From JAIYDJ01 sp031398695 (lineage in GTDB: Bacteria; Pseudomonadota; Alphaproteobacteria; Rhodobacterales; Rhodobacteraceae), in the NCBI GenBank assembly GCA_031398695.1, contig JANNNU010000024.1:1-33959 (forward strand): 33,959 bases of DNA, in the 5' to 3' direction. Position 1 is the stretch's first letter. The number at the start of each line of letters is the position of its first letter. Shown piece by piece: positions 15,828 to 23,811 of the stretch. The position numbers were made by a program, and so were the translations under genes. The notes below the pieces were generated by a model. That model saw nothing but the letters and a program-made list of their open reading frames with translations. It was not told the origin of the DNA and did no database searches.

Positions 15828-16556
15828 ATGACGACTGTTCTGATGCTGGGCTCTGCGCCGATGGCGATCGAGGCGCGGGGCTGGTCCCGCGCGCCGTTCG
15901 ACCGGCTGGTGGCGATCAACAACGCGTTCGCCGTTCGCCCCGACTGGGATTTCATGGTGCATCCGTGGGATTTTCCGGCCGACAGGGTGCCAACCCCCCT
16001 GCCCGGCCAGACCATCGTGACGGAGGCCGAGTTCGTCCCGGCGCAGAACGCCTTTGGCGGGTTTGTCTATGCCGGCGCGACGATGGCGTACACGGCCGCC
16101 TACTGGGCTTTGGCGGCGTTGCGCCCGACCGTGCTGGCGGTGTTCGGCTGCGACATGCACTACCCGCAGGGCGGACAGACCCATTTTTACGGGCGTGGCA
16201 CGCCCGACCCGCTGCGCCCCGACATCACCCTGCAATCGCTGGAAGCAAAGTCGGCGCGGTTGATGGTTCTGGCGGCCCTGCAGGGCTGTGCCGTGGTCAA
16301 CCTGTCGACCGGCCCGTCGCGCCTGCTGTTTCCGCGCGCGGACCGGGCGACGGTGGCGGCGGCACGGCCGCTTCGGTTCAACCGCGGGCTGGTGTCGGCG
16401 GCGATGGCGCGCGAGGCGGCGCTGGGCTATGTCGTGCCGTCGGGGCGGTACTGGGAAGACCTGTCGCGGTTCGATCCGGCTGCGCTGGCAGCGCTCGATG
16501 CGATGTGGCTTGACGCGGTGGCAGAGCCGCTTGTGCAGGCGCGCGCCTCGGCCTAA
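15828..16556 (+). CDS. Protein of unknown function, possible DUF115/glycosyltransferase-like fold
   Basis: This is a 242-residue soluble protein. It opens with a Rossmann-like strand and loop (TTVLMLGSAPMA), then FDRLVAINNAF and RPDWDFMVHPWDFP, and a second core strand TVLAVFGCDMHYPQGGQTHFYG (in part, residues 101-122). This layout (nucleotide-binding start, inspection of a shown name or coordinate, then GxDxxY...F) reminds me of DUF115 or sialyltransferase-like proteins, but that is only a resemblance. No signal peptide or membrane segment is seen. ATG 15828 is chosen because GGGGA lies 5 bases before it; a GTG at 15810 and an ATG at 15816 are also in frame. It stands between erpA and xthA on the same strand. 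Confidence 0.8.
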   Translation: MTTVLMLGSAPMAIEARGWSRAPFDRLVAINNAFAVRPDWDFMVHPWDFPADRVPTPLPGQTIVTEAEFVPAQNAFGGFVYAGATMAYTAAYWALAALRPTVLAVFGCDMHYPQGGQTHFYGRGTPDPLRPDITLQSLEAKSARLMVLAALQGCAVVNLSTGPSRLLFPRADRATVAAARPLRFNRGLVSAAMAREAALGYVVPSGRYWEDLSRFDPAALAALDAMWLDAVAEPLVQARASA

Positions 16557-16583
16557 ACCGGCAGGGTGCCACCGGAGCGCCGC

Positions 16584-17354
16584 ATGAAACTCGCCACGTT
16601 CAACATCAACGGCATCAAGGCACGGCTTCCCGCCCTGCTGGACTGGCTGGTGGCCGCGCAACCGGACGTGGTGTGCCTGCAAGAGATCAAGTCGGTGGAT
16701 GACGGATTTCCGCGTCAGACGCTGCTCGATCTGGGCTGGCAGGTCGAAACGCACGGGCAAAAGGGTTTCAACGGGGTGGCGATCCTGTCGCGGCATCCGT
16801 TGACCGACGTTTTGCGCGGGCTGCCCGGGGACGACACCGATGAACAGGCCCGCTGGATCGAGGCCACCGTTCAAGGCGTGCGTGTCTGCGGGCTCTATCT
16901 GCCCAACGGCAACCCCGCACCGGGTCCGAAGTATGACTACAAGCTCGCGTGGATGGCGCGGATGCAGGCGCGCGTCGAAGCGCTGATGGCGACCGAACAG
17001 CCGCTGGTGATCTGCGGCGATTACAACGTGATCCCGCAATCGGAAGACGCCGCCAAGCCCGAAGCCTGGGTAACCGATGCCCTCTACCTGCCCCAAACCC
17101 GCGCGGCATTTCAGCGGCTTTGCAATCTCGGCCTGACCGACGCGTTCCGCGCCCGCGACCAAAGGCCCGGCCAATACAGCTTCTGGGATTTCCAGGCCGG
17201 CGCGTGGGAGCGTAACAACGGCATCCGCATCGACCACCTGCTGCTGTCTCCCCAAGCGGCCGATCGGCTGACCGACGCGGGGATCGACAAGGCAGTGCGC
17301 GGGATGGAAAAACCGTCGGACCATGTGCCGGTCTGGGTGTCGCTGGATAGCTGA
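16584..17354 (+). CDS. xthA: Exodeoxyribonuclease III (AP endonuclease family)
   Basis: This is a 256-residue member of the exonuclease III / AP endonuclease fold. Active-site landmarks are NINGIKARL near the N terminus, Glu34 in LQEIK, the GDYNVIP block with Asp146 and Asn148, NNGIRIDHLLLS, and SDHVPVW with His247 at the C terminus. It cuts DNA at abasic sites and removes 3' blocking groups during base excision repair. Start ATG 16584 gives the normal N terminus MKLATFNING. It is convergent with ccmG; the 133 bp between them hold a repeat element and hairpins. Confidence 0.95.
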   Translation: MKLATFNINGIKARLPALLDWLVAAQPDVVCLQEIKSVDDGFPRQTLLDLGWQVETHGQKGFNGVAILSRHPLTDVLRGLPGDDTDEQARWIEATVQGVRVCGLYLPNGNPAPGPKYDYKLAWMARMQARVEALMATEQPLVICGDYNVIPQSEDAAKPEAWVTDALYLPQTRAAFQRLCNLGLTDAFRARDQRPGQYSFWDFQAGAWERNNGIRIDHLLLSPQAADRLTDAGIDKAVRGMEKPSDHVPVWVSLDS

Positions 17355-17380
17355 ACGGCCTGTACTGACTTACCGCTTTC

Positions 17381-17464
17381 TCATTGGCACAAATATCCCG
17401 CGGGGTTCTCCATTGGTGCCAGATTGGTCCAAGGACCAATGGACTACGGGGTGGGAAACCCCCG
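17381..17464. repeat. Intergenic element copy C with palindrome and hairpins
   Basis: CTCATTGGCACAAATATCC (17381-17399) shares TTGGC and AAATATCC with copy A at the same spacing. TGGCAC (17385-17390) can pair with GTGCCA (17416-17421). A perfect palindrome, ATTGGTCC (17423-17430), AA, GGACCAAT (17433-17440), follows. A third stem is CGGGG (17447-17451) with CCCCG (17460-17464). It lies between the convergent stops of xthA and ccmG, so a termination or mRNA-end role is more likely than an operator. Confidence 0.65.
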
Positions 17465-17487
17465 CGTCGCCATCGGCCTCTGGCGGT

Positions 17488-18021
17488 TCATCCTCCCGCC
17501 AGCGCCTTCTCCAGCTCCGGCCGGAACCGCTGCTCGTAATCACTCCCCACCAAGGGACCGATGAACTTGTAGGCCACCGTACCGTCGCCGCGCACGATAA
17601 AGGTCTCCGGCGGGGCCGTCACCCCCCAGTCCAGACGCAGCTTGCCGCGCGGGTCGGCGGCGATGGCCAGAAACGGATTTCCGTCCTCGGCCAGAAAACC
17701 CAGTGCGTCGTCGGGGTCGTCCATCATGTTGACCCCCACCACCCGCACGCCTTCGCCGGACAAGGCTTTCAGCGTCGGATGCTCGGCCCGGCAAGGCGGG
17801 CACCAGCTGGCCCAGAAGTTCACCACCGTCACCGCTCCGGTCCGCAGGTCGGCGTCGGTCAGCAGCGGCACGCCCGGCAGCGCCTCGGCCACGATGGCGG
17901 GCGCGGGGCGGTCGATGAACACCGACTGCAAGGCGGTGTCGCCGTTGCGCATCCCGATCCAGAACATCACCGCCAGCGCCGCAAAGATCAGCGGCGGCAA
18001 GACCATCAGCACCCTAGACAT
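17488..18021 (-). CDS. ccmG: Cytochrome c biogenesis thiol:disulfide protein CcmG/DsbE
   Basis: This is a 177-residue thioredoxin-fold protein with one N-terminal membrane anchor (about 5-23) and the rest in the periplasm. The redox motif is WCPPC (Cys74, Cys77) in VNFWASWCPPCRAEHP. The cis-Pro loop is GVTAPPETFIV, and GVNMMDDPDDALGFL is the CcmG-typical acidic insertion. It keeps apocytochrome c cysteines, or the holder CcmH, reduced for haem attachment. It is the last gene of the ccmABCDG run; its start overlaps the ccmD stop by 8 bp. Confidence 0.94.
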   Translation of the reverse strand: MSRVLMVLPPLIFAALAVMFWIGMRNGDTALQSVFIDRPAPAIVAEALPGVPLLTDADLRTGAVTVVNFWASWCPPCRAEHPTLKALSGEGVRVVGVNMMDDPDDALGFLAEDGNPFLAIAADPRGKLRLDWGVTAPPETFIVRGDGTVAYKFIGPLVGSDYEQRFRPELEKALAGG

Positions 18022-18190
18022 CCGTAGCCTCCCCTGCGCGCGCCCGCGCCCGCGCCTCGACCGCGTCCAGCGCCCGCTTCATCCGGCGGGCCTGCCACAG
18101 GCTGGCCAGCACCAGCCCGACCAGCAACAGGATCGACGCGCCATAGGCCCCCAGCACCGCTCCGGCATATTTGCCCAGATCGGGGATCAT
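18014..18190 (-). CDS. ccmD: Haem exporter subunit CcmD
   Basis: This 58-residue protein has a single membrane segment (about 8-31, AGAVLGAYGASILLLVGLVLAS) followed by a basic tail WQARRMKRALDAVEARARARAG. That is exactly the layout of CcmD, a small inner membrane protein needed to release haem-loaded CcmE from the CcmABCD complex. It overlaps ccmC by 4 bp (ATGA) and ccmG by 8 bp. Confidence 0.9.
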   Translation of the reverse strand: MIPDLGKYAGAVLGAYGASILLLVGLVLASLWQARRMKRALDAVEARARARAGEATDV

Positions 18191-18918
18191 GCCAGCCGCC
18201 TTTCGCGCGCCAGCAAGGCCGCGATGCGCCGCGCGCGGATTTCGGTCCGGGTGCGAAGCAGCACCAGCAAGACGAAGAGCAGCAGGAAACCGGCGATGCA
18301 GGTCCACAGCGGCCAAGCGTAGACATCCGCGACGTTCTCTTCGGCGTCCAGCGACAGCGAGGCGCCCTGATGCAGGCCCTGGTTCCAGAACAGCACCGCA
18401 TAGCGCGACAGGAACGCAAACACCGACCCCACGACGCACAGCACGCTCGTCAGATCGGCGGCGGTGTCGGGGTCCTCCACCGCAGCCCAGAGCGCGATGT
18501 AGCCCAGATAGAACAACCCCAGGATCAGGAACGCGGTCAGCCGCGGGTCCCAGGCCCACCAGGTGCCCCACATCGGCTGCCCCCAGATCGCGCCGGTCAC
18601 CAGACCGATGACGGTAAAGGTCAGTCCGATCGGCGCCGCCGCCTTGGCCGCCAGCGCGCTGACGTGATGCCGGCGCACCAGCCAGATCAGCGACGTCACC
18701 AGCATCATGAACCACGCCGACGTTCCCATGATCGCGGCGGGCACGTGCAGGTAAATGATCTTGACCGTCGAGCCTTGCTTGTAATCGTCGGGCGTCAGGA
18801 AGAAGCCCCAGAACAACCCGCCGATCAGGCAAACCAGCGTCATCCCGGTCACCCAGGGCAGCAGCCATCCGCTGGTCTGCATGAACTTCATGGGGTTGGC
18901 GTATTCCCAGATCGACAT
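18187..18918 (-). CDS. ccmC: Haem exporter protein CcmC
   Basis: This is a 243-residue polytopic membrane protein with six hydrophobic segments. The signature tryptophan-rich motif WGTWWAWDPRLT is at residues 117-128. Conserved His58 (YLHVP) and a later His in NQGLHQGASLSL are the expected haem-iron ligands on the periplasmic side. CcmC presents haem to the chaperone CcmE. It starts 55 bases after the ccmB stop. Confidence 0.95.
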   Translation of the reverse strand: MSIWEYANPMKFMQTSGWLLPWVTGMTLVCLIGGLFWGFFLTPDDYKQGSTVKIIYLHVPAAIMGTSAWFMMLVTSLIWLVRRHHVSALAAKAAAPIGLTFTVIGLVTGAIWGQPMWGTWWAWDPRLTAFLILGLFYLGYIALWAAVEDPDTAADLTSVLCVVGSVFAFLSRYAVLFWNQGLHQGASLSLDAEENVADVYAWPLWTCIAGFLLLFVLLVLLRTRTEIRARRIAALLARERRLA

Positions 18919-18973
18919 GGCACTTTGGTCCGTTCTTCGTCGTCAAACTTCAAGTCACACTACCGTCAGCCCC

Positions 18974-19630
18974 CTAGCGCAGGTTGACGCGAATTGCCGC
19001 AGCGGCGGCGAACGGCAACAGCGCCAGCGAGCCCAGCGAGATTGCGCCCAGAAACACCAGCGCGCCGCCGAATTCCAGCCCCTGCGCCCCGCGCCGCACC
19101 ACCTCGGCGCCAAAGATCAGCGTCGGCACATACATCGGCAGGACCAGCAGGTACAGCAACAACCCGCCGCGCTTCAGCCCGACGGTCAGCGCCGCCCCGA
19201 ACGCCCCGATCAACGACAAGGCCGGGGTGCCGACCGCCAGGCTGACCACCAGCCACAGATAGCCCGCGGGGGCAAGGTTCAGCGCCAGCCCCAGCACCGG
19301 TGCGGCCAGCACCAAGGGCAGGCCGGTCACCACCCAGTGCGCCAGCGCCTTCGCGGCCACCACGCCCTCCAGCGGGACCGGGGCGGTCGCCAGCAGGTCC
19401 AGCGACCCATCCTCGAAATCGAGCGCGAAGAGCCGGTCGAGAGACAGCAGGCACGCCAGCAGCGCGCCGACCCACAGCACGCCGGGTGCGATCCGTCCCA
19501 GCGTCGCCTGATCCGGACCGACCCCCAGCGGCACCAGCACCGCCACCAGCAGAAAGAACGCAAGGCCCAGGCCAAAGCCGCCCCCCGCCCGCACCGCCAG
19601 CGTCAGATCGCGCAGGAACAGCGCCCTCAT
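18974..19630 (-). CDS. ccmB: Haem exporter protein CcmB
   Basis: This is a 218-residue membrane protein with about six hydrophobic segments. It begins LFLRDLTLAVRAGGG, and the family segment LDRLFALDFEDGSLDLL follows the second membrane helix. CcmB is the membrane partner of the ATPase CcmA in the complex that frees holo-CcmE. ATG 19630 is preferred to an upstream in-frame TTG that would run into ccmA; it lies 25 bases beyond the ccmA stop. Confidence 0.93.
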   Translation of the reverse strand: MRALFLRDLTLAVRAGGGFGLGLAFFLLVAVLVPLGVGPDQATLGRIAPGVLWVGALLACLLSLDRLFALDFEDGSLDLLATAPVPLEGVVAAKALAHWVVTGLPLVLAAPVLGLALNLAPAGYLWLVVSLAVGTPALSLIGAFGAALTVGLKRGGLLLYLLVLPMYVPTLIFGAEVVRRGAQGLEFGGALVFLGAISLGSLALLPFAAAAAIRVNLR

Positions 19631-19655
19631 GCGGAGATCCTCGCGACGGGCACGG

Positions 19656-20273
19656 TCATGCAAAGGCCTCGTCGAACGCGCCCTGCGGCGTGTCGCGCGC
19701 GCCGAACGGGGTCAGGTCCATCACCTGCGCCTCGTCCAGCCCCAAGTCGATATGCGTGGCGATCAGCGCGAGGCCACCCTGCCCCAGATGCCCGCGCAGC
19801 ATGGCCGCGAACAGCGCGACGGACCCCGCATCAAGCGACACCGTGGGTTCATCCAGCAGCCATACCGCCCGCCCGGTGACCATCAGCCGCGCCAGGCCCA
19901 GCCGCCGCCGCTGGCCCGCCGACACCTGCCCCGCCCGTCGGTCGCGCAGGCCGGTCAGGTTCATCGCCGCCAGTGCGGGTTCGATCGCGTGCAGCCCGTG
20001 CACCGCCGCCCAGAACGCCAGATTCTCCGCCACGCCCAGCGTCGCCTTCACGCCGTCGGCGTGCCCCGCGTATGCCAGACTCTCGGGCGGCAGCGAGACG
20101 CGGCCCGCCACTGCCGGCTGCAGCCCCGCCACCGTGCGAAGAAGCGTCGTCTTGCCGACGCCGTTCGGCCCACGCAGCACCATCGCCTGCCCCGCCGCCA
20201 GCGTAAACTCGATGCCCTCCAGCACCGTCACCCCGCCCCGTGCGCAAGCCAGATTGTCGATCCGCAATTCCAT
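19656..20273 (-). CDS. ccmA: Haem exporter ATP-binding protein CcmA
   Basis: This is a 205-residue ABC ATPase. Walker A is GPNGVGKTT at 35-43, the signature region is VSAGQRRRLGLARLM (VSAGQ in place of the usual LSGGQ, as is common in CcmA), Walker B is VWLLDEP, and the switch His is in LIATHIDLGL. It powers release of haem-bound CcmE. It is the first gene of the ccmABCDG run, and the 86-bp gap to the divergent aldo/keto reductase gene should hold the operon promoter. ccmE, ccmF and ccmH are not in the window. Confidence 0.94.
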   Translation of the reverse strand: MELRIDNLACARGGVTVLEGIEFTLAAGQAMVLRGPNGVGKTTLLRTVAGLQPAVAGRVSLPPESLAYAGHADGVKATLGVAENLAFWAAVHGLHAIEPALAAMNLTGLRDRRAGQVSAGQRRRLGLARLMVTGRAVWLLDEPTVSLDAGSVALFAAMLRGHLGQGGLALIATHIDLGLDEAQVMDLTPFGARDTPQGAFDEAFA

Positions 20274-20359
20274 GCCGCAGAGGTATCCCAACCGGCCCGC
20301 CCGCACTAGCCCCCGCCCCGCGCCTGCGCTAGACAACCGCAACCCAACAGGAGATCGCC

Positions 20360-21349
20360 ATGCTCGCCCCCCGCCCATTTGGCCCGACCGGCCGCAGTGT
20401 CTCGCCCGTCGGCTTTGGCGCCTGGGCCATCGGCGGCACCTGGGGCGAGGTGACCGAGGCCGATGCGGTGGCCGCGCTGACCACCGCGCTGGACGGCGGG
20501 GTGGATTTCATCGACACGGCGGACGTCTATGGCGACGGGCGGTCCGAACGGATCATCGCGCAGGTGCTGGCCGGTCGCAGCGGCCCCCGGCCCTTCGTCG
20601 CCACCAAGGCCGGTCGGCGCATCACCCCCCACACCGCCGAAAACTACACGCGCGCCACGCTGGAGAGCCACATCGACCGCAGCCGCGCCAACCTGCAGAT
20701 GGACTGCCTAGACCTGGTGCAGCTTCACTGCCCGCCCTCGCCCGCCTACGACTCGGCGCGGGTATTCGACGCGATGCAGGCGATCAAGGACACCGGCAAG
20801 ATCGCCCAGTTCGGCGTGTCGGTCGAACGCACCGACGAGGCGCAAAAGGCGATCCGATACCCCGGCGTCGTCTCGGTGCAGATCATCTATAACCTGTTTC
20901 GCCAGCGCCCGTCCGAGGCGTTCTTTGCCGAGGCCGCCGCCAAAGGCGTGGCGATCATCGTCCGCGTGCCGCTGGCATCCGGTCTGCTGACCGGCAAGAT
21001 GACCGCTGCCAGCACCTTTGCCGCCGACGACCACCGCAGCTTCAACCGCAACGGCGAGGCGTTCGACAAGGGCGAAACCTTTTCGGGCGTGCCCTATGAC
21101 GTGGCGCTGGCCGCGGTGGACGAATTGCGCCCGCTGGTCCCCCAAGGCGCCACGATGGCCGCCTTCGCCCTGCGCTGGATCCTGATGGAACAGGCGGTGA
21201 GCGTGGTCATTCCAGGCTCGAAATCCCCGGCGCAGTCGGTCGGCAACGCAGCCGCACTGCACCTGTCGCCCCTGCCCCCCGAAACCATGACGGCAGCGCG
21301 CGACATCTATCTGCGCCTGATCGCCCCTCACGTCCACGCACAATGGTAG
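20360..21349 (+). CDS. Aldo/keto reductase
   Basis: This is a 329-residue TIM-barrel oxidoreductase. The catalytic set is complete: Asp52 and Tyr57 in IDTADVYGDG, Lys83 in FVATKAG, and His123 in LVQLHCPP. The C-terminal cofactor segment VSVVIPGSKSPAQSVGNAAA binds the NADP(H) phosphate. It belongs to the bacterial YakC/YajO-like group; the carbonyl substrate is unknown. AGGAG lies 8 bases before the ATG. It is convergent with the small lipoprotein gene, with 23 bp between the stops. Confidence 0.92.
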   Translation: MLAPRPFGPTGRSVSPVGFGAWAIGGTWGEVTEADAVAALTTALDGGVDFIDTADVYGDGRSERIIAQVLAGRSGPRPFVATKAGRRITPHTAENYTRATLESHIDRSRANLQMDCLDLVQLHCPPSPAYDSARVFDAMQAIKDTGKIAQFGVSVERTDEAQKAIRYPGVVSVQIIYNLFRQRPSEAFFAEAAAKGVAIIVRVPLASGLLTGKMTAASTFAADDHRSFNRNGEAFDKGETFSGVPYDVALAAVDELRPLVPQGATMAAFALRWILMEQAVSVVIPGSKSPAQSVGNAAALHLSPLPPETMTAARDIYLRLIAPHVHAQW

Positions 21350-21372
21350 GGTGGGGTTCGCCCGCCACTCCC

Positions 21373-21819
21373 CTAGTTTGCGAAAACCCGCACTTCCGGC
21401 AGGTCGGTCAACCCCAGCCCCAGCGCCCGAAACGCTGCCAGCGACAATAGCGCCCCGCCCGTGCCGGGCCGCAGGTCGACCGCGACCGACGCACCGCCCG
21501 CCGTCACGACCCGCCCTTTGCCCGGCGCCGTGACGGCACCCGACGACAGCCAGAACCCCGCTTCGGCCGGACTGCCAAGCGCCACCACCATCAGCCCCAG
21601 ATCGACCTCTGCCGCCGCCGCAGGTTGCGCCAGCGCAACCGCCTGTTCAGCCTCGGTCGTGGTGTCGAGCGTCGCCGCCGTCTGCCCTGCCACGACCAGA
21701 GGGGCGGGTTCCGCCACCGGCTCCACGATCTGCGGGTTCGAATCCGGCACGGGCGCGCGGATCAGACCGCAGCCCGAAAACGCCGACACCATCGCAACGA
21801 CCATCAGATGTTTCTTCAT
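21373..21819 (-). CDS. Small putative lipoprotein of unknown function
   Basis: This 148-residue protein begins MKKHLMVVAMVSAFSGCG, a type II signal peptide with Cys17 as the lipidation site. The middle part is low-complexity (EPVAEPAPLVVAGQTAATLD, AVALAQPAAAAEVD), then a compact domain GLMVVALGSPAEAGFWL, VVTAGGASVAVDLRPG and LSLAAFRALGLGLTDLPEVRVF. No enzyme motif is seen; the last part could be a small beta-rich domain. It is divergent from moaA with 85 bp between. Confidence 0.78.
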   Translation of the reverse strand: MKKHLMVVAMVSAFSGCGLIRAPVPDSNPQIVEPVAEPAPLVVAGQTAATLDTTTEAEQAVALAQPAAAAEVDLGLMVVALGSPAEAGFWLSSGAVTAPGKGRVVTAGGASVAVDLRPGTGGALLSLAAFRALGLGLTDLPEVRVFAN

Positions 21820-21904
21820 GCCCCGACCCTAACGCGACATCCCAAGGCTCGCAACTGCCGCTTTGCCGCTTGCCGCAACCGCGCGGAGTTCCTACGTTCC
21901 TCTC

Positions 21905-22915
21905 ATGCAAATCTCGGCTCCCCTGATCGATCCCTTCGCCCGCGCCATCTCGTATCTGCGCGTGTCGGTCACCGACCGTTGCGATTTTCGCTGCACCTAT
22001 TGCATGGCCGAACAGATGACCTTCCTGCCCAAGGCCGACCTGCTGAGCCTCGAGGAGCTGGATCGTCTGTGTTCCAGCTTCGTCCGCCTCGGCGTGCAGA
22101 AGCTGCGGATCACCGGCGGCGAGCCGTTGGTGCGCAAGGGCATCCTGACCTTCTTTCAGGCCATGGCACGGCATCTGGAAACCGGCGCGCTGCGCGAGTT
22201 GACGCTGACCACCAACGGCAGCCAGTTGCGCAAGTACGCCGCCGATCTTGCATCCTGTGGCGTGCGACGGATCAACGTGTCGCTGGACACTTTGGACGAT
22301 GCGAAATTTGCAAGGATAACCCGCTGGGGCCGTCTGCCGCAGGTTCTTGACGGCATCGCCGCCGCGCGTGAGGCCGGCATGGCAGTCAAGATCAACGCCG
22401 TCGCGTTGAAAGGCTTCAACGAAGATGAGCTGTACCGGCTGGCGGCATGGTGTGCGGCCGACGGGCACGATCTGACGTTCATCGAGGTGATGCCGATGGG
22501 CGATCTGGGCGAGCCGCAGCGGCTGGACCAGTACTGGAGCCTCAAGGACCTGCGCGCCCGACTGGCCGAACGCTTCACCCTGATCGACCTCGCCGACCGC
22601 ACCGGCGGGCCCGCTCGCTATGTGCGGCTGGCAGAAACCGGCCAGCGGATCGGGTTCATCACGCCGCTGACCCACAATTTCTGCGAAAGCTGCAACCGGG
22701 TGCGGCTGACCTGCACGGGCGAACTTTACATGTGCCTGGGGCAAGAGGACATGGCCGACCTGCGCGCGCCGCTGCGCGCCAGCCCCGACGACGCGGCGTT
22801 GGAACAGGCGATCCGCGGCGCCATCGCGCGCAAACCCAAAGGCCACGATTTCGACTATTCCCGCCAGACGGTCTCAGGTCAGATGACCCGCCACATGAGC
22901 CATACCGGCGGCTAG
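21905..22915 (+). CDS. moaA: GTP 3',8-cyclase MoaA
   Basis: This is a 336-residue radical SAM enzyme for the first step of molybdenum cofactor synthesis in the cytosol. The SAM cluster motif is Cys26, Cys30, Cys33 in CDFRCTYC; ITGGEPLVRKG is the SAM-binding turn; the second cluster is held by the C-terminal cysteines in NFCESCNRVRLTCTG; and the chain ends in the Gly-Gly (HTGG) essential for MoaA. The start at ATG 21905 gives the usual IDPFARAISYLRVSVTDRC opening. Its stop lies 3 bases from the stop of the convergent LysM gene, so the mRNA 3' ends must overlap. Confidence 0.96.
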   Translation: MQISAPLIDPFARAISYLRVSVTDRCDFRCTYCMAEQMTFLPKADLLSLEELDRLCSSFVRLGVQKLRITGGEPLVRKGILTFFQAMARHLETGALRELTLTTNGSQLRKYAADLASCGVRRINVSLDTLDDAKFARITRWGRLPQVLDGIAAAREAGMAVKINAVALKGFNEDELYRLAAWCAADGHDLTFIEVMPMGDLGEPQRLDQYWSLKDLRARLAERFTLIDLADRTGGPARYVRLAETGQRIGFITPLTHNFCESCNRVRLTCTGELYMCLGQEDMADLRAPLRASPDDAALEQAIRGAIARKPKGHDFDYSRQTVSGQMTRHMSHTGG

Positions 22916-22918
22916 ATT

Positions 22919-23506
22919 TCAGGACCGACCGGGGATGATCAGGACCTGACCCACGCGCAGCCGGTCCGGCGACCCCATCAGGCCCCTGTTCGCGTCGAAA
23001 ATCACCTCGAACAGCGCCGAATCGCCGTAGAACCGCAGCGCGATCGACCCAAGGGAATCGCCGACGTCCACGGTATAGGTCGCATCTGCCCCACTGGCGA
23101 CCAAGGCTGCGACAGGACTTTGCAGCAGATCGCTCGGCGCGGACGCATCGCCTTCGCCCACATCCTCGACCGCCACCGCATCGCGCGCGGCGGCAACGAT
23201 CCGGGCCACCTCTTCCGCGGTGCCGTCCGTCTCATCGTCGAGCGCCGGCACATCGCCGCGGCCCGTGGTCTCGGCGTCCGCTGCACCGTCGGCGGACGTC
23301 GCCACGACCGGCGCAGCGGCCACCAGCGTCGGCGGGCGCGGCGCGACGGGATCCGAGGGCTTGATCGGCTCCGCGGTCGGGCGCAGGTCGGCAGGCGAGG
23401 CCAGCGGCCAGATCCAGCGCTGCGGTTGAAACACCACGACCGCGCACATCGCAAAGATCACGCACAGATAGGCGAGTGCGATGCGGTACAGATCAAACCC
23501 TTTCAT
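22919..23506 (-). CDS. Membrane-anchored LysM-domain protein
   Basis: This is a 195-residue protein. A short cytosolic start (MKGFDLYR) is followed by one membrane helix (about 9-27, IALAYLCVIFAMCAVVVF), a long Pro/Ala/acid-rich linker, and a C-terminal LysM domain (about 142-192; YTVDVGDSLGSIALRFYGD, LRVGQVLIIP). LysM binds peptidoglycan N-acetylglucosamine, so the protein probably tethers the inner membrane to the wall. No hydrolase domain is present. GAGGAAAC precedes ATG 23506 at a good distance, and upstream in-frame codons do not extend the family sequence. Confidence 0.88.
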   Translation of the reverse strand: MKGFDLYRIALAYLCVIFAMCAVVVFQPQRWIWPLASPADLRPTAEPIKPSDPVAPRPPTLVAAAPVVATSADGAADAETTGRGDVPALDDETDGTAEEVARIVAAARDAVAVEDVGEGDASAPSDLLQSPVAALVASGADATYTVDVGDSLGSIALRFYGDSALFEVIFDANRGLMGSPDRLRVGQVLIIPGRS

Positions 23507-23811
23507 CGCCCCGTTTCCTCCGCGCACCGCCAAGGCCGCCTTGGCGCAACATCTTGCCACGCAATAGCAGCGCCACTCAATCAGATGGCCGAGCATCAAG
23601 ACCTGGTAAACTAGGGCCACGATTAGTCTACAGCTTGCCAGATGCGCCACGTCCGGTCAAACGCGATTGCACCGCACAACCCGCCCGCGCGCCTCACCAG
23701 GCCATTCGCGGCCGGTCCGACCCGCGTCAACCCGACTGTCACACTCCTGTGAGTTTGCAGCGGCATTGGAGAGGGACTGCGGGGCTACCCCGTCCGATGC
23801 GGAGCCTTGCC
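23507..23811. other. Divergent upstream region (305 bp) of the LysM and RimB-RimK genes
   Basis: No gene is seen. The region must hold two divergent promoters. A short dyad TCACA (23739-23743), CTCC, TGTGA (23748-23752) lies 60 bases before the RimB-RimK start; it is in the wrong order for a CRP site and may be chance. Confidence 0.5.

Noticed and set aside
15795..17324. A 509-codon open frame on -
   Set aside because: Antisense to the unknown protein and xthA; xthA is certain, and the frame shows no family signal.
17488..20273. ccmABCDG as a novel cluster
   Set aside because: Gene order, overlaps and motifs match the standard system I cytochrome c maturation operon.
19300..20892. A 530-codon open frame on + rich in Arg, Pro and Ser
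   Set aside because: Overlaps ccmB, ccmA (antisense) and the aldo/keto reductase in another frame; low-complexity composition typical of GC shadows.
23739..23752. TCACA-N4-TGTGA as a CRP-type site
   Set aside because: The half-sites are in the reverse order of a CRP site and the spacing is wrong.
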